DNA of 64,000 nt from Aliidiomarina halalkaliphila (GTDB lineage: Bacteria > Pseudomonadota > Gammaproteobacteria > Enterobacterales > Alteromonadaceae). The notes beneath the pieces were generated by a model. It made no database searches, had not been told where the DNA came from, and saw only the letters and a list, made by a program, of their open reading frames with translations. Below, one piece after another: positions 1-11,188 of this stretch (positions are counted from its first letter, which is position 1; each line of letters starts with the position of its first letter). A program made the position numbers and the translations under genes. The stretch lies in NCBI RefSeq assembly GCF_007096385.1, contig NZ_VJWL01000001.1, positions 1,335,488 through 1,399,487 of the forward strand. Reading direction: 5' to 3'.

Positions 1-1
1 C

Positions 2-1477
2 TCATGAGGTCGCTCCTTCCTGTGGGTGTTGTTTCATGCGTTCTTTATCGAGCTGCAATTCGTTTAGCATCCGCGCCAGCCCGCCGACATTACCGGCACC
101 CTGGGTGAGCACAAGATCACCAGATTGGATGATTTCCGAAAGACGCGCAGGCACCTGATCCACGCCCTTCACATACACGGGATCTACTTTTCCCCGTTGG
201 CGGATTGAGCGACATAACGATCGGCTATCGGCACCAGCGACTTGTTCTTCGCCTGCGCTATACACTTCCAACATAATTAAGGTGTCTGTACCACTAAGCA
301 CATCCACAAAATCTTCGTACAAATCTCGAGTTCGGCTATAGCGATGGGGTTGAAAACACATTACCAAACGACGCTCTGGCCAACCTTCACGAACGGCGGC
401 GATGGTCGCTGCCACCTCTGATGGATGGTGACCGTAGTCATCCACTAGCAATACATCGCCATCGTCACAGGCAAAACTTCCGAATTGCTGAAAACGACGC
501 CCGATTCCTTCAAATTTCGCGAGTGCCGACACAATGGCATCGTCATCAACGCCATCATCCATGGCTACTGCAATCGCCGCCGCCGCATTCAAGGCGTTAT
601 GCTTACCCGGCAGATTGAGTTCAATAGCTAATGGGTCGCGCCCTTTGCGCAGCACTACAAACTCACTGCGGTTGCCAGTTTGCCGATATTGCGTGACACG
701 CACATCAGCATTCTCCGAGAAACCGTAGGTGGTAATCTGGCGTCCGACCCGAGTTAACAAGGATTCAATCACCGGATCATCGACGCACATCACGGCCAAA
801 CCGTAAAACGGCAAGTTGTGCAAAAACTCAATGAAAGTGTCTTCCATGCGACTGAAATCACCGTCGTAGGTATCCATGTGGTCTGCTTCAATATTGGTGA
901 CCACGGTGACCATAGGTTGCAGATGTAAGAACGACGCATCGCTTTCGTCCGCTTCCGCAATGAGATACTTACTACTACCTAGGCGCGCGTTGGCACCTGC
1001 GCTATTCAACAATCCACCAATCACAAAAGTGGGATCCAAACCGGCTTCGGCAAAAATACTGGCAATTAAGCTGGTCGTAGTGGTTTTGCCATGGGTGCCC
1101 GCAACAGCGATGCCGTGACGAAAACGCATCAGCTCGGCCAACATTTCGGCGCGGCGTACCACCGGGATCAACATTTCTTTAGCCGCTAATAATTCGGGGT
1201 TATCTTTGCGAATCGCTGTCGATACCACCACCACGCTCGCAGTCGCCACATGGCTCGCGTTATGACCAAACTGGATGCTGGCCCCTAAACTGCGCAAGCG
1301 TTGGGTATTCGGGTTCTCGGCAATATCTGAACCACTGATTTGATAGCCTTGGTTCAATAACACTTCGGCGATGCCAGCCATACCTGCACCACCGATACCG
1401 ACAAAATGAATACGCCGCACCCGACGCATTTCAGGCACGTTAATCACTTTAAATGCTTGCTCTCTGGAGACGGTCAT
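2..1477 (-). CDS. murC: UDP-N-acetylmuramate--L-alanine ligase MurC
   Basis: Cytoplasmic ligase that adds L-alanine to UDP-MurNAc, the first amino-acid step of peptidoglycan precursor synthesis. The 491-residue product has the usual length. Near residue 25 it has the glycine-rich nucleotide-fold motif [10 protein letters not shown], and near residue 128 the ATP-binding [10 protein letters not shown] of Mur ligases. The start ATG overlaps the murG stop (ATGA), as expected for coupled translation in the dcw cluster. The stop codon is complete at bases 2-4 and itself overlaps an ATG at 3-5 that begins the next gene, which lies outside the window; ddl or ftsQ would be expected there. Family assignment is secure. 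Confidence 0.97.
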   Translation of the reverse strand: MTVSREQAFKVINVPEMRRVRRIHFVGIGGAGMAGIAEVLLNQGYQISGSDIAENPNTQRLRSLGASIQFGHNASHVATASVVVVSTAIRKDNPELLAAKEMLIPVVRRAEMLAELMRFRHGIAVAGTHGKTTTTSLIASIFAEAGLDPTFVIGGLLNSAGANARLGSSKYLIAEADESDASFLHLQPMVTVVTNIEADHMDTYDGDFSRMEDTFIEFLHNLPFYGLAVMCVDDPVIESLLTRVGRQITTYGFSENADVRVTQYRQTGNRSEFVVLRKGRDPLAIELNLPGKHNALNAAAAIAVAMDDGVDDDAIVSALAKFEGIGRRFQQFGSFACDDGDVLLVDDYGHHPSEVAATIAAVREGWPERRLVMCFQPHRYSRTRDLYEDFVDVLSGTDTLIMLEVYSAGEEQVAGADSRSLCRSIRQRGKVDPVYVKGVDQVPARLSEIIQSGDLVLTQGAGNVGGLARMLNELQLDKERMKQHPQEGATS

Positions 1478-2559
1478 ACGTCTTTCCTCTCCACCATTAA
1501 TGCTTCACATAGGGCCACGATCTTCGCCGTTGCCGCTATCGGCGCTTCACTTCGGGCATTCGCCGACATTTTCTTAATCTGTTCAGGGGCATTCGCCAAT
1601 ACACTTAACTCATCACACAACCGTTTCGGCGTGCAGTCTGGCTGCGGCAATACCAATGCGGCACCGCGATTCCCTAACACCTTCGCATTCGCCGTTTGAT
1701 GATCATCCACCGCATGGGGGTACGGCACCAAAATCGCGGCTTTCCCTGCCATACTTAACTCAGCAACGGTCAGCGCACCTGCACGCCCAATCACAAGATC
1801 AGCACCTTGGTAGGCTGCTGCCATATCATCAATAAACTCGTCCACCTGCACATCAACATTAGCGGCGATGTTGGTGTAGGCGGCGGTCACTTCAGCGCTG
1901 CGTCCAGCCCCCACTTGATGTCGGATTTTTATTGCTGGACCGCACCATTGCGCGAATGCCGCTGGTACCGTTTGATTCAAGTGTTGTGCGCCTAAACTTC
2001 CGCCAATCACGAGAATCCGCAAAGGACTTTCCACAGTAATGCTATCGGTGGAATAGAGCGCACAGATGTCGTCTCGCACCGGGTTTCCGGTAACATCCCC
2101 GTTACCTAAATAGGCCTTGGCATCGGCAAAGCCGAGCAGGGTACGTGTTGCTATCTTGGCAAGCAACTTATTTGTCAGGCCTGGAATTGCATTTTGTTCA
2201 TGCACCACTAAAGGAATGCCTTTGAACTTGGCAACAACCCCTGCGGGGCCTGCTGTATAGCCGCCAAAGCCAATCAATAAATCGGGCTTTTCCTTGGCCA
2301 TTACACGACCACAAGCGCGTAACCCACGAATTACATTGAATGGCGCTTGCAACCAACCTAGGATTCCTTTTCCGCGCAATGGTCGCAAAGGTAATCCGTG
2401 GAAGGTAAAACCTTCTTGCGGTACCACACGCGACTCGATGCGATCGGCGGTACCTAACCAAGACACTTCATGGCCTTGGGCACGCAATGCTTTTGCCACA
2501 GCGAGTGCCGGAAACACATGACCTCCAGTGCCCCCTGCAGAAACGAGAACGCGGCTCAT
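1474..2559 (-). CDS. murG: UDP-GlcNAc:lipid I N-acetylglucosaminyltransferase MurG
   Basis: Peripheral inner-membrane GT-B glycosyltransferase that converts lipid I to lipid II. The 361-residue protein opens with the diagnostic [16 protein letters not shown] loop and carries [11 protein letters not shown] near residue 96 and [12 protein letters not shown] near residue 125. In the C-terminal half, [10 protein letters not shown] lies where the UDP-GlcNAc site is found. It overlaps ftsW by 4 nt upstream and murC by 4 nt downstream. Nothing is unusual in length or motifs. Confidence 0.97.
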   Translation of the reverse strand: MSRVLVSAGGTGGHVFPALAVAKALRAQGHEVSWLGTADRIESRVVPQEGFTFHGLPLRPLRGKGILGWLQAPFNVIRGLRACGRVMAKEKPDLLIGFGGYTAGPAGVVAKFKGIPLVVHEQNAIPGLTNKLLAKIATRTLLGFADAKAYLGNGDVTGNPVRDDICALYSTDSITVESPLRILVIGGSLGAQHLNQTVPAAFAQWCGPAIKIRHQVGAGRSAEVTAAYTNIAANVDVQVDEFIDDMAAAYQGADLVIGRAGALTVAELSMAGKAAILVPYPHAVDDHQTANAKVLGNRGAALVLPQPDCTPKRLCDELSVLANAPEQIKKMSANARSEAPIAATAKIVALCEALMVERKDV

Positions 2560-3818
2560 CGGCTACCTCCTCGTGCAGTTCGTGGTTTACCTTTGTGCTG
2601 TGCAGCTTCACCGGCTGAACGCTGTAATCGATAGCCAGTGCGAACTTCATAATCGATGCGCAGTAGAATGGCCATCGCGGCACACATCACCAGCAGGCTC
2701 GAACCGCCGTAACTCACAAATGGCAAAGTTAAGCCTTTCGTCGGAATCAATCCCGAGGCGGCACCCATATTTACTGCCGCCTGTAAGCTAAACCAAATAC
2801 CAATACCTTGCGCTAAATAACCACTGAAAGGCCGTTTCTGACGCAGGGCTTTCTGTCCGAGCCACATTGCCTTAAAGACAATAAAGCCCACTAACAAGAT
2901 AGTGACTAACACGCCCACAAAGCCAAGTTCTTCTCCAATCACGGATAGAATAAAGTCCGTGTGCGCTTCTGGTAGATACTGTAATTTCTGGACACTGTTA
3001 CCAAGGCCCTGGCCTAACCAATCCCCCCGACCAAATGCCATTAACGATTGGGTCAGTTGGTACCCGGTATTAAAGGGGTCGTCCCAAGGATTCATAAATG
3101 ATGTCACCCGCGCCATTCGATAGGGCTCGGCGGCAATTAACAACACAAAGGCGATCAACACTGTCATCACCAACCCGAAGAATTGAACCGCCCGTGCGCC
3201 AGCAAGCCAGAGCATTGTCATCGCGGTCGTTGCCAACACCACAACAGTTCCCAAATCAGGTTGGGCCAGAAGCAATACAGTAAGCACCCCTAGCACCAAC
3301 AATGCTTTCATAAAACCTTTCCAATTCTTGCGTACTTCGTCGTAGCGCCGATCCAAATAGCTGGCCATATAAATCACGAAAAACAACTTGGCGAATTCTG
3401 CAACCTGCAAGGTGAACGGCCCCAACTTCAACCAACGCGTTGCCCCATTCACCGTATGTCCCACCACCAGCACCACCGCTAACATGCCAATGGCAAGCAA
3501 ACATAACCAACCACTGACGGTTTGCCAGCGTGCTACAGGAATCATCAATACCAACAAGGCACCAAGGGTACCTAGCACCATGTAAAAACTATGTCGGGTA
3601 ACAAAATAAAACGGGTTACCCGTCAATCGCTCGGCTGTAGGCAGTGAGGCAGACGCCACCATCACTAATCCTAGCGCCATTAAAATAAGGCTCGCCCAGA
3701 GCAAATGACGATCATAAAACTGCATTCCGGCTGAGCGCTGAAGTGCGTGGCCAATACGCTGCCACACGCTCTCACCGGTGCGAATCTCAAGTTCTAGTTG
3801 CGGCTCAGTTGTGCGCAT
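2556..3818 (-). CDS. ftsW: Septal peptidoglycan glycosyltransferase FtsW
   Basis: Polytopic SEDS-family membrane protein that polymerises lipid II at the septum together with FtsI. The 420-residue product has about ten hydrophobic segments after a roughly 40-residue cytoplasmic N-terminus. SEDS-type motifs are visible in the C-terminal half (EAHTDFILSVIGEELGFVG, SYGGSSLLVMC). It overlaps the end of murD by 14 nt and murG by 4 nt. The position between murD and murG is the standard dcw location and separates it from the elongation paralogue RodA. Confidence 0.96.
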   Translation of the reverse strand: MRTTEPQLELEIRTGESVWQRIGHALQRSAGMQFYDRHLLWASLILMALGLVMVASASLPTAERLTGNPFYFVTRHSFYMVLGTLGALLVLMIPVARWQTVSGWLCLLAIGMLAVVLVVGHTVNGATRWLKLGPFTLQVAEFAKLFFVIYMASYLDRRYDEVRKNWKGFMKALLVLGVLTVLLLAQPDLGTVVVLATTAMTMLWLAGARAVQFFGLVMTVLIAFVLLIAAEPYRMARVTSFMNPWDDPFNTGYQLTQSLMAFGRGDWLGQGLGNSVQKLQYLPEAHTDFILSVIGEELGFVGVLVTILLVGFIVFKAMWLGQKALRQKRPFSGYLAQGIGIWFSLQAAVNMGAASGLIPTKGLTLPFVSYGGSSLLVMCAAMAILLRIDYEVRTGYRLQRSAGEAAQHKGKPRTARGGSR

Positions 3819-5157
3819 AATACGCCTCCACTGCCGCGCGGAACTTCATACCGCGTTCTTTGTAGTTCGCGAACATATCCAAACTGGCACAAGCCGGCGA
3901 CAACAACACCATGCTGTCGTTTTTGCAATGCTTCGCCGCATACGCCACCGCTTCATTCAAGCTCTGTACTTGTCGAGCGCCGGGCTTAAGTTCGGCTATT
4001 TTGCTACCATCGCGACCCAAAGTAATAAGCACATCCACGTGGGCTAATACGGGTCGCAACACACTTAAGTCTGCACCTTTCGCATCGCCACCGGCGATCA
4101 GAATAAGTTGACCAGGCACGGTCGGCCGTAAGCCTTCAATAGCAGCAATGGCGGCACCAGCATTCGTCGCTTTAGAGTCATCTATCCATCGGGTGCCATT
4201 GTGTTCAAACACAGGCTCACAACGATGTGGTAGCGCCTTGAAACCTTTCACCCCACGTGCCGCTTCTACGGGCAAAACACCCAGTCCATAGGCCAAAGCC
4301 ATCGCTGCCTGAACATTTAGAACGTTATGCATTCCCTGAATAGGCAAACTCGCCACTTTCAGTAGCGCTTTATCTTGCCAGCTAATCCACAAGCCTTCTG
4401 GTTTGCGGATTAAACCAAAGCCTTGAGCCGCATCCGAGGTACCAAAGGAGAGCTTGGTCATGCCCTTACGGCGAAATACTGGCTTGGTTTTCACATCATC
4501 GCGATTCCAAATACACATACTGGTATGTTGGAAAATCCGGTGTTTGGCGCGCTCGTACGCACGCTCATCGTCGTATCGGTCCAGATGATCCGCGGTAATA
4601 TTCAAAATACACGCGGCTTTCAGCTTAAGGGATTCCACCAGCTCTAATTGAAAGCTTGATAATTCCAATACAAAACAATCGTGGTCGGTAGCATCCGTCA
4701 GGTAATCCAGTACAGGAACACCTATGTTGCCAGCCACTGCCGGCTTCATTCCGCAGTTACGCAGTATGTGACCGGTAAGCTCGGTCACCGTTGATTTGCC
4801 GTTGGAGCCGGTTACAGCTACTACGGGAATGCTCACCACCCACGCAAATAGCTCAATATCAGAAATCATGGGAATGCCAGCATCTGCGGCCATTTGTAAG
4901 TTCGCATCGCGACGGTCAATGCCAGGACTTACGATAATAAGATCAGACTGCAACAAGTGCTCAAGTTGGAAAGGTCCAAAATAACACTCACATTGTGCAG
5001 CGATATCCTTTGCATCTGTCAGGCCAGGCGGATTTGTGCGGGAATCAAGTACCACTGGACGCACACCCTGAGTGAGCAAATAACGCGCACAGGACACCCC
5101 TGTCAGGCCAAAGCCTAACACGGTAATGGTGCTGTATTCTGTGAGCGGTCGCATCAT
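3805..5157 (-). CDS. murD: UDP-N-acetylmuramoylalanine--D-glutamate ligase MurD
   Basis: Cytoplasmic ligase that adds D-glutamate to UDP-MurNAc-L-Ala. The 450-residue product shows an N-terminal Rossmann-like segment (VLGFGLTGVSCARYL), the ATP-binding motif GSNGKSTVTEL near residue 116, and the Mur-ligase motif WIDDSKATN near residue 325. It begins 24 nt after mraY and overlaps ftsW by 14 nt. Length is slightly above the E. coli enzyme, and all core motifs are present. Confidence 0.97.
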   Translation of the reverse strand: MMRPLTEYSTITVLGFGLTGVSCARYLLTQGVRPVVLDSRTNPPGLTDAKDIAAQCECYFGPFQLEHLLQSDLIIVSPGIDRRDANLQMAADAGIPMISDIELFAWVVSIPVVAVTGSNGKSTVTELTGHILRNCGMKPAVAGNIGVPVLDYLTDATDHDCFVLELSSFQLELVESLKLKAACILNITADHLDRYDDERAYERAKHRIFQHTSMCIWNRDDVKTKPVFRRKGMTKLSFGTSDAAQGFGLIRKPEGLWISWQDKALLKVASLPIQGMHNVLNVQAAMALAYGLGVLPVEAARGVKGFKALPHRCEPVFEHNGTRWIDDSKATNAGAAIAAIEGLRPTVPGQLILIAGGDAKGADLSVLRPVLAHVDVLITLGRDGSKIAELKPGARQVQSLNEAVAYAAKHCKNDSMVLLSPACASLDMFANYKERGMKFRAAVEAYYAHN

Positions 5158-5181
5158 AAGTTATTGCTGCCTTTTGTTCGC

Positions 5182-6267
5182 TTAACGCAATTTCAAGGTG
5201 GCTAGGCCAATCAGCACAAGCACCAATGAAATAATCCAGAATCGAACGATCACGCGCGGTTCTGGCCATCCTTTTAATTCGTAATGATGATGAATGGGTG
5301 CCATACGGAAGATTCGCTTCCCTCGTAGTTTGTAGCTACCCACCTGTAACATCACCGACAGCGTTTCAATCACAAATACGCCACCCATGATGAACAACAC
5401 TAATTCTTGGCGCACTAAGATGGCGATAATGCCGAGTACCGCGCCTAGCGCAAGGGAGCCCACATCGCCCATAAATACTTGTGCCGGGTAGGTGTTAAAC
5501 CATAAGAAGCCTAAGCCGGCGCCAACAATGGCGGCACACACCACCGTTAGCTCTGCGGCTAACGGGATATAAGGAATTTGTAGGTAATCCGCAAAATTCA
5601 CGTTCCCGGTCACATAGGCAAATACGCCCAGAGCACCGGCAACCATGATAGTTGGCATAATGGCCAAGCCATCTAAGCCATCGGTCAAATTAACTGCGTT
5701 ACTGGTCCCGACAATCACGAAATATGCGAGCAACATGTAAAGCATGCCTAGTTGTGGCATCACATCCTTGAAAAATGGAATCAACAACGCCGTTTCTGCA
5801 GGCTGTGTTGCTGTCCAATACAAGTACACCGCCACCGTGCCGGCTAACACAGACTGCCAAAAGTACTTCCAGCGCGCGGCTAATCCGTTCGGGTCCTTGC
5901 GTACCACCTTCCGGTAATCATCGATAAAGCCGATAATGCCAAAGCCGCTGAGAGTGAGTAAGGTCACCCAGACATATCGATTGCTCAGATCTGCCCAAAG
6001 CAGTGCCGAGACCAAAATACTAATCAGGATCATTAATCCGCCCATAGTGGGCGTTCCTGATTTGCTTAAATGGCTCTGAGGGCCATCGTCCCGCACGGTT
6101 TGTCCAATCTGTAAGCGCTGCAACCAACGAATCACTTTAGGACCAATCCACAGCGACAGAACGAGCGCGGTAAGGATACCCATGATGGAACGCATAGTGA
6201 GGTACGAAAAGACATTAAAGCCCGTAGCCACATTTTGTTGTAAGTATTCGGCTAGCCAGACTAACAT
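5182..6267 (-). CDS. mraY: Phospho-MurNAc-pentapeptide transferase MraY
   Basis: Integral membrane enzyme that moves phospho-MurNAc-pentapeptide onto undecaprenyl phosphate to make lipid I. The 361-residue protein has about ten transmembrane segments. The aspartate-rich catalytic motifs are FIDDYRKV near residue 114 and [10 protein letters not shown] near residue 193. The conserved histidine cluster [12 protein letters not shown] is near residue 324. It overlaps the murF stop by 7 nt. Length equals the family norm of about 360. Confidence 0.97.
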   Translation of the reverse strand: MLVWLAEYLQQNVATGFNVFSYLTMRSIMGILTALVLSLWIGPKVIRWLQRLQIGQTVRDDGPQSHLSKSGTPTMGGLMILISILVSALLWADLSNRYVWVTLLTLSGFGIIGFIDDYRKVVRKDPNGLAARWKYFWQSVLAGTVAVYLYWTATQPAETALLIPFFKDVMPQLGMLYMLLAYFVIVGTSNAVNLTDGLDGLAIMPTIMVAGALGVFAYVTGNVNFADYLQIPYIPLAAELTVVCAAIVGAGLGFLWFNTYPAQVFMGDVGSLALGAVLGIIAILVRQELVLFIMGGVFVIETLSVMLQVGSYKLRGKRIFRMAPIHHHYELKGWPEPRVIVRFWIISLVLVLIGLATLKLR

Positions 6268-7679
6268 GTGGCTTTCCCCCGTCGTTGAGTGGTTAGATTT
6301 GCTGCCAGCAGAGACTCAACGATGCGCTCCATACGCGAACTCCGTGATCCTTTCACCAAGATGGTAATCTCCGGATGCTGACTAATTTCTTCCAATAAAC
6401 CATCGACCACTGCATCGATGGAATCAAAATGACGACCACCATGGCCGTTAAAAATTTCGCTGGCACTCTGGCTCAAAACCCCAAGGGTGAACAAGCCATC
6501 AATGCCAGCGGAAATCGCGTACGCACCCACCTCTTCGTGGTATGCCCGCGCGTTTGCCCCCAGCTCCCCCATGTCTCCGAAGACAAACAGTCGCCGTCCT
6601 GGAAGGCTTGCCAGCACATCAATCGCTGCTTTTGCCGATCCCACATTGGCGTTATAAGTATCATCAATGAGCTGCACACCCGGAACCGGCTTGTGAACCA
6701 CCATGCGCCCAGGTACTGCTTGCATCTTGCCGAAACCACGCACAATTTCTGCAAAACTCAATCCTAGGGCACGGCACATGGCCACGGCTGCCAAAGCATT
6801 CATTACATTGTGTTTGCCTGGCAGGGTCAGCTGAATCCGGTGCGTTTCCCCTTCCGCATGCAGCGTAAATTGCGCACAACCTTCTTGATTTATCTGTATA
6901 TCAGTTGCCCGCAAATCAGCTTCGGAGTTGTCGATTCCGAAGGTACGATGGTTACGCCCATCAAGCTCGCGCAACCAATACTCATGAAACTCTGAATCAC
7001 TATTGGTGAGAACGAGGCCGCCCTCAGGCACGCCTCGGAAAATTTCGGTTTTTGCTTTCGCTACGCCGCAGATATCACCGAAGCCTTCAACGTGCGCCGG
7101 TGCTACGTTATTAATCATGGCGGCATCGGGCTTCACTAAGCCGGTGGTATAGGCGATTTCACCTCGATGATTAGCGCCCAGTTCAATCACCGCATGCGTA
7201 TGATTTTGAGTTAAGCGCAGTAATGTGAGCGGCACCCCAATATCATTGTTAAAGTTTCCTTGGGTAGCGAGCACCTCACCATGGACCGACTCAGCTTGCT
7301 GTAGTATCGCTGCGACCATTTCTTTTACTGTGGTTTTGCCGCTACTGCCGGTAATGGCAACAGTGCGCGGTGCAACATCGGCTTTTACCGCTGCCGCTAG
7401 GTCGCCAAGTGCGCGACGCGTGTCCCGCACCCGAATTTGGGGTAAGGGAGTACTTACTTCGCGGTCACAGATAACCGCGCAAGCACCGGCTTTCTCAGCA
7501 GCTTCGATAAAATCGTGGCCGTCGAAGTTTGGCCCTTTGATGGCAATAAATAGATCCCCAACATTGAGCTGGCGACTATCAATAACCACATTGCCTTTCA
7601 CTTTCAACGCACCCGTGGTGTGATCCACGAGTACACCGTCGACGTGAGACGCCACCCAATGTAATGTTACCGGAATCAT
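6261..7679 (-). CDS. murF: UDP-MurNAc-tripeptide--D-alanyl-D-alanine ligase MurF
   Basis: Cytoplasmic ligase that completes the pentapeptide precursor by adding D-Ala-D-Ala. The 472-residue product has the three Mur-ligase domains: an N-terminal substrate domain with [13 protein letters not shown], an ATPase domain with [11 protein letters not shown] near residue 111, and a C-terminal domain with [12 protein letters not shown] and FGDMGELG. Its ATG overlaps the murE stop by 4 nt, and its end overlaps mraY by 7 nt. Confidence 0.97.
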   Translation of the reverse strand: MIPVTLHWVASHVDGVLVDHTTGALKVKGNVVIDSRQLNVGDLFIAIKGPNFDGHDFIEAAEKAGACAVICDREVSTPLPQIRVRDTRRALGDLAAAVKADVAPRTVAITGSSGKTTVKEMVAAILQQAESVHGEVLATQGNFNNDIGVPLTLLRLTQNHTHAVIELGANHRGEIAYTTGLVKPDAAMINNVAPAHVEGFGDICGVAKAKTEIFRGVPEGGLVLTNSDSEFHEYWLRELDGRNHRTFGIDNSEADLRATDIQINQEGCAQFTLHAEGETHRIQLTLPGKHNVMNALAAVAMCRALGLSFAEIVRGFGKMQAVPGRMVVHKPVPGVQLIDDTYNANVGSAKAAIDVLASLPGRRLFVFGDMGELGANARAYHEEVGAYAISAGIDGLFTLGVLSQSASEIFNGHGGRHFDSIDAVVDGLLEEISQHPEITILVKGSRSSRMERIVESLLAANLTTQRRGKATC

Positions 7680-9133
7680 GCTGCACCCCCTAGCACTGAC
7701 GCAACAACCGCCCGCTCATCATAATCAATAGATTTATTGCCAATCACTTGATAGGTTTCATGCCCTTTACCCGCAAGCACGACTACATCTTCAGGAGCTG
7801 CCTTGCGAATCGTTTCCAACACTGTACGCGAACGACCTGGTGAGGCTTCATAGGCTGTATTGGCCGGCATGCCGCTTATAATGTCATCAATAATCGACTG
7901 GGGGTCTTCAGTGCGTGGATTATCATCGGTAACCACCACATGATCCGCGCATCGCGCCGCTACTTGTCCCATTTGTGGGCGCTTGCCGCGATCACGATCG
8001 CCGCCACAGCCAAACACACACCATAATTTGCCCTGACAATGACGACGGGCTGCAGTAAGTACGTGCTCGAGAGCATCTGGTGTGTGCGCATAATCCACCA
8101 CCACTAATGGGAAACCATCTGCACGGAAGGTTTCCATACGTCCAACCACCGGCTTCAAATAACTGACCAGCGCGGCCACGTCGGCTAGGCTATATCCTGC
8201 AGATAGTGGGCTTAAGAGGGCAGCCAACACATTGGCCACGTTGAAGTCGCCTAAAAGTGGACTGCGCACCCGTAACCGGTGTTCGAACCAGCACAAAGTA
8301 AACTCAGTGCCATCATCGGTATAGTGAATTTCATCAGCCACTAGGGTGTTATTACTACCAATTGCGTCTGTGTCCATGGAATACCAAAAGTCGTTCTCGG
8401 TGCCCCATTTAGCCACCACCGGATCATCCCGATTAAAAATTCGAGTGGCACCTGGAAAATCGGAGAACAGACGCTTTTTAGCGGTAATGTAGGCATCCAT
8501 AGAGCCGTGATAATCCAAATGGTCACGGCTGATATTGGTGGCAATCACAGTGGCGAAACGCAACGCATCGACGCGATGCTGCACTAACGCATGCGACGAT
8601 ACTTCCATGGCTACACTGCGCGCGCCTTCCGCATAAAATCCAGCTAAACGTTGCTGAACCGTAACCGCATCTGGCGTTGTATTTTGTTCGGGTAATAATT
8701 GTGGCAATACGCCACTGCCAATAGTGCCTAATACGGCCGCAGCAGGCTCTAATTCATGCCACAGTTGAGCAATTAAGTTACTCACTGTCGTTTTACCATT
8801 GGTGCCAGTCACGCCAATCACACGCAATTGCTGCGATGGATTACCATGGAAACGACCGGCGACTTCCGACACGCGCTGCTTCAGGTTGGGAACACCTAAC
8901 ACGGGAACACCATCCATTTCACCGGAGGTCCACTGGTCCATATCTGCGAGAACTGCGCTGGCCCCTGCCGCAACAGCCGCATCAATATAGTCACGGCCGT
9001 CAGTGGCATAGCCTGGAACCGCAATAAAGGCATCACCCGCTGCGACACGACGGCTATCAAGCTTAAGCCCGGATACGACGAGCTCAGGCACGGGAAACGG
9101 GCAATCAGGTATCAGATCGAGAAGCTTAATCAT
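7676..9133 (-). CDS. murE: UDP-MurNAc-L-Ala-D-Glu--meso-diaminopimelate ligase MurE
   Basis: Adds meso-diaminopimelate to the UDP-MurNAc dipeptide. ATP-binding motif GTNGKTTVSNL lies near residue 107. The DNPR motif that selects meso-DAP over lysine is present in VVTDDNPRTEDP, so the wall is DAP-type. I chose the ATG at 9133 (485 aa, MIKLLDL) rather than the upstream in-frame start at 9166, because a GGGGAG Shine-Dalgarno lies about 6 nt before it and it still overlaps the ftsI stop by 8 nt. The longer start would add 11 residues. Confidence 0.94.
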   Translation of the reverse strand: MIKLLDLIPDCPFPVPELVVSGLKLDSRRVAAGDAFIAVPGYATDGRDYIDAAVAAGASAVLADMDQWTSGEMDGVPVLGVPNLKQRVSEVAGRFHGNPSQQLRVIGVTGTNGKTTVSNLIAQLWHELEPAAAVLGTIGSGVLPQLLPEQNTTPDAVTVQQRLAGFYAEGARSVAMEVSSHALVQHRVDALRFATVIATNISRDHLDYHGSMDAYITAKKRLFSDFPGATRIFNRDDPVVAKWGTENDFWYSMDTDAIGSNNTLVADEIHYTDDGTEFTLCWFEHRLRVRSPLLGDFNVANVLAALLSPLSAGYSLADVAALVSYLKPVVGRMETFRADGFPLVVVDYAHTPDALEHVLTAARRHCQGKLWCVFGCGGDRDRGKRPQMGQVAARCADHVVVTDDNPRTEDPQSIIDDIISGMPANTAYEASPGRSRTVLETIRKAAPEDVVVLAGKGHETYQVIGNKSIDYDERAVVASVLGGAA

Positions 9134-10862
9134 GTGCGCTCCCCCATCCTGCAACCCGCAGTTCACGTCCGGTTAAATTATCTGGTGCTACGTTCAAAAT
9201 TCGCATGCTTTCTTCTGCAATAGCGGAAAATACTGGGGCCGCTACCGTTCCCCCATGATAACTATCACCGGCCGGTTCGTTGATCATCACCACAATGGAA
9301 ATCCGCGGTCGACTGGCAGGTAATACACCGGCAAATAATCCGATATATTCATCGCCATAACCGCCCGCAACTGCTTTCCGTGACGTTCCGGTTTTGCCCG
9401 CTACGCGGTAGCCCGGCACGCGAGCTCGGGTGCCGGTACCGTCCTCAGACGTTACCGATTCCATCAGACGTAACGTTTCCCGAGTAAGTTCACTGGGAAA
9501 GACCTGTCTTCCTGCAAAGGGTTGATCGACCTTAAGAATACTTAGCGGTCGTTTTACACCGCCATTTCCAAGAATCGCGTACATCTGAGCTAACTGCAGT
9601 GTGGTGACCGATAAGCCGTAACCAAATGAGAGTGTCGCAATCTCAAAATCAGACCAGCGCCGCTGATCTCGCAACATCCCCATATTCTCGCCGAGCATGT
9701 TAATTCCAGTATCACTGCCGAAACCGATAAGGCTGTACAGATCGAGGAAGTCTTCCCGTTCCATGCCCAACGCTAACCGCGATGTGCCCACGTTACTTGA
9801 GTGGGCCAGAATACCGGACAGGGTGAGTTCACCGTAGTTACGCGCATCCTGAACACGACGACCACCGACGCGCATCCAACCTGGGCTGGTATTCAACTTA
9901 TCATCAGCATTCACTTGGCCTGATGTCAGCGCACCAAGCACCACTAATGGTTTAATCGTTGAGCCCGGCTCAAAACTATCGGAGATCGCTCGGTTCCGCA
10001 TTTGATGCGGTTGCACGCCACTGCGGTTGTTTGGGTTATACGACGGACTATTCACCATCGCCAATACTTCCCCGGTATGCACATCAAGCACCACGACCGA
10101 TCCCGAAGTGGCCTGATGGTAGCGCACGGCTTTGGTAAGCTCGCGGTACGCCACCGATTGAATCCGCTGATCAATACTCAAGGTAAGATTTTGCGGCATC
10201 AGGCTTTCGGTCACTTCAATTTCTTCCACCAAACGCCCTTGTCCATCGCGTCGCACCCGGCGCTGTCCTGGGGTGCCAGTAAGTAGGCCGTTATACACGG
10301 CTTCAACCCCGTCTAACCCTTCTGCGTCAATGTTGGTAATGCCCACAACGTGTGCAGAAATCTCACCCATGGGGTAAAACCGACGTGATTCTTCTTTTAA
10401 GCCCACGCCAGGAATACGAAGTTGCGCAATGTAATTGGCGACAGCCGGCGTTAACATGCGCTCAAGATACACAAATCGACGCTGCGGATTTTCAACTTTA
10501 CGTAATAATTGCTCTGGTGTTGTATTTAATACATCGGCCATTGCCTGCCAGCGCCGCATATCGCTTAAACCATTGCGATCGTGAATGACTTTTGGATCCG
10601 CCCACACGGTTTGTACGGGCACGCTTACGGCAAGTTCAACGCCATTGCGGTCAGTAATATTGCCTCGTTGAACACGATCTTGAGCGACACGAATAGAACG
10701 AAGATCCCCTTCATAGCGCAATCTGTCAGGTTCAATAACCTGAATATAAGCGGCACGAGCAACCAACGCAGTAAAGCCCAAGAAAAGGGCTACTAACACA
10801 ACCATGAAACGTCCAGGCATAGGTTCTGGACGCAATATTTTCTCGTTGCGTCTTACCGCCAT
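9126..10862 (-). CDS. ftsI: Septal peptidoglycan transpeptidase FtsI (PBP3)
   Basis: Class B penicillin-binding protein that crosslinks septal peptidoglycan with FtsW. The 578-residue protein has one N-terminal transmembrane segment (about 18-40), a pedestal domain from about 60 to 220, and a transpeptidase domain. The three catalytic motifs are intact: STIK with serine 301, SSN at 355-357 and KTGT at 490-493. The start overlaps ftsL by 10 nt. The end overlaps the chosen murE start by 8 nt. Gene position separates it from the elongation enzyme PBP2. Confidence 0.97.
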   Translation of the reverse strand: MAVRRNEKILRPEPMPGRFMVVLVALFLGFTALVARAAYIQVIEPDRLRYEGDLRSIRVAQDRVQRGNITDRNGVELAVSVPVQTVWADPKVIHDRNGLSDMRRWQAMADVLNTTPEQLLRKVENPQRRFVYLERMLTPAVANYIAQLRIPGVGLKEESRRFYPMGEISAHVVGITNIDAEGLDGVEAVYNGLLTGTPGQRRVRRDGQGRLVEEIEVTESLMPQNLTLSIDQRIQSVAYRELTKAVRYHQATSGSVVVLDVHTGEVLAMVNSPSYNPNNRSGVQPHQMRNRAISDSFEPGSTIKPLVVLGALTSGQVNADDKLNTSPGWMRVGGRRVQDARNYGELTLSGILAHSSNVGTSRLALGMEREDFLDLYSLIGFGSDTGINMLGENMGMLRDQRRWSDFEIATLSFGYGLSVTTLQLAQMYAILGNGGVKRPLSILKVDQPFAGRQVFPSELTRETLRLMESVTSEDGTGTRARVPGYRVAGKTGTSRKAVAGGYGDEYIGLFAGVLPASRPRISIVVMINEPAGDSYHGGTVAAPVFSAIAEESMRILNVAPDNLTGRELRVAGWGSAHD

Positions 10863-11188
10863 GGCACCAGTACCTCCTGATCGTCGCTCGGACGTCGCAT
10901 ACCCAGCTCGCGCTGTGCAATGGTTTCAATGCGACTATGTTCTGACAACGCGCTTTGTTCGATCACTAAATGACGAAACTCCACATCAATGGCATCCCGT
11001 TGCCGCATTAACTGTTCACGCTCTGCCAATAACTCACGGTTTAAATGGGTCAGGTATACGGTGGCCAGCGCACTGACAACCGCCAATAGGATCCAAAACA
11101 CCAAACCCCGGAACTGTTGCAGGTCACTAAAGATGACTTGTAACAAACCAGGGTGTGCATGCAGGCGTTTTAGATCGATTTTTTTCAT
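10853..11188 (-). CDS. ftsL: Cell division protein FtsL
   Basis: Small bitopic divisome protein that, with FtsB and FtsQ, links and activates FtsWI. The 111-residue product has a basic cytoplasmic N-terminus, one transmembrane segment at about 29-47 ([18 protein letters not shown]), then a heptad-like periplasmic coiled coil ([17 protein letters not shown]) and the FtsL-like tail [15 protein letters not shown]. It overlaps rsmH upstream by 4 nt and ftsI downstream by 10 nt. Low sequence conservation is normal for FtsL. Position and architecture support the call. Confidence 0.93.
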   Translation of the reverse strand: MKKIDLKRLHAHPGLLQVIFSDLQQFRGLVFWILLAVVSALATVYLTHLNRELLAEREQLMRQRDAIDVEFRHLVIEQSALSEHSRIETIAQRELGMRRPSDDQEVLVPWR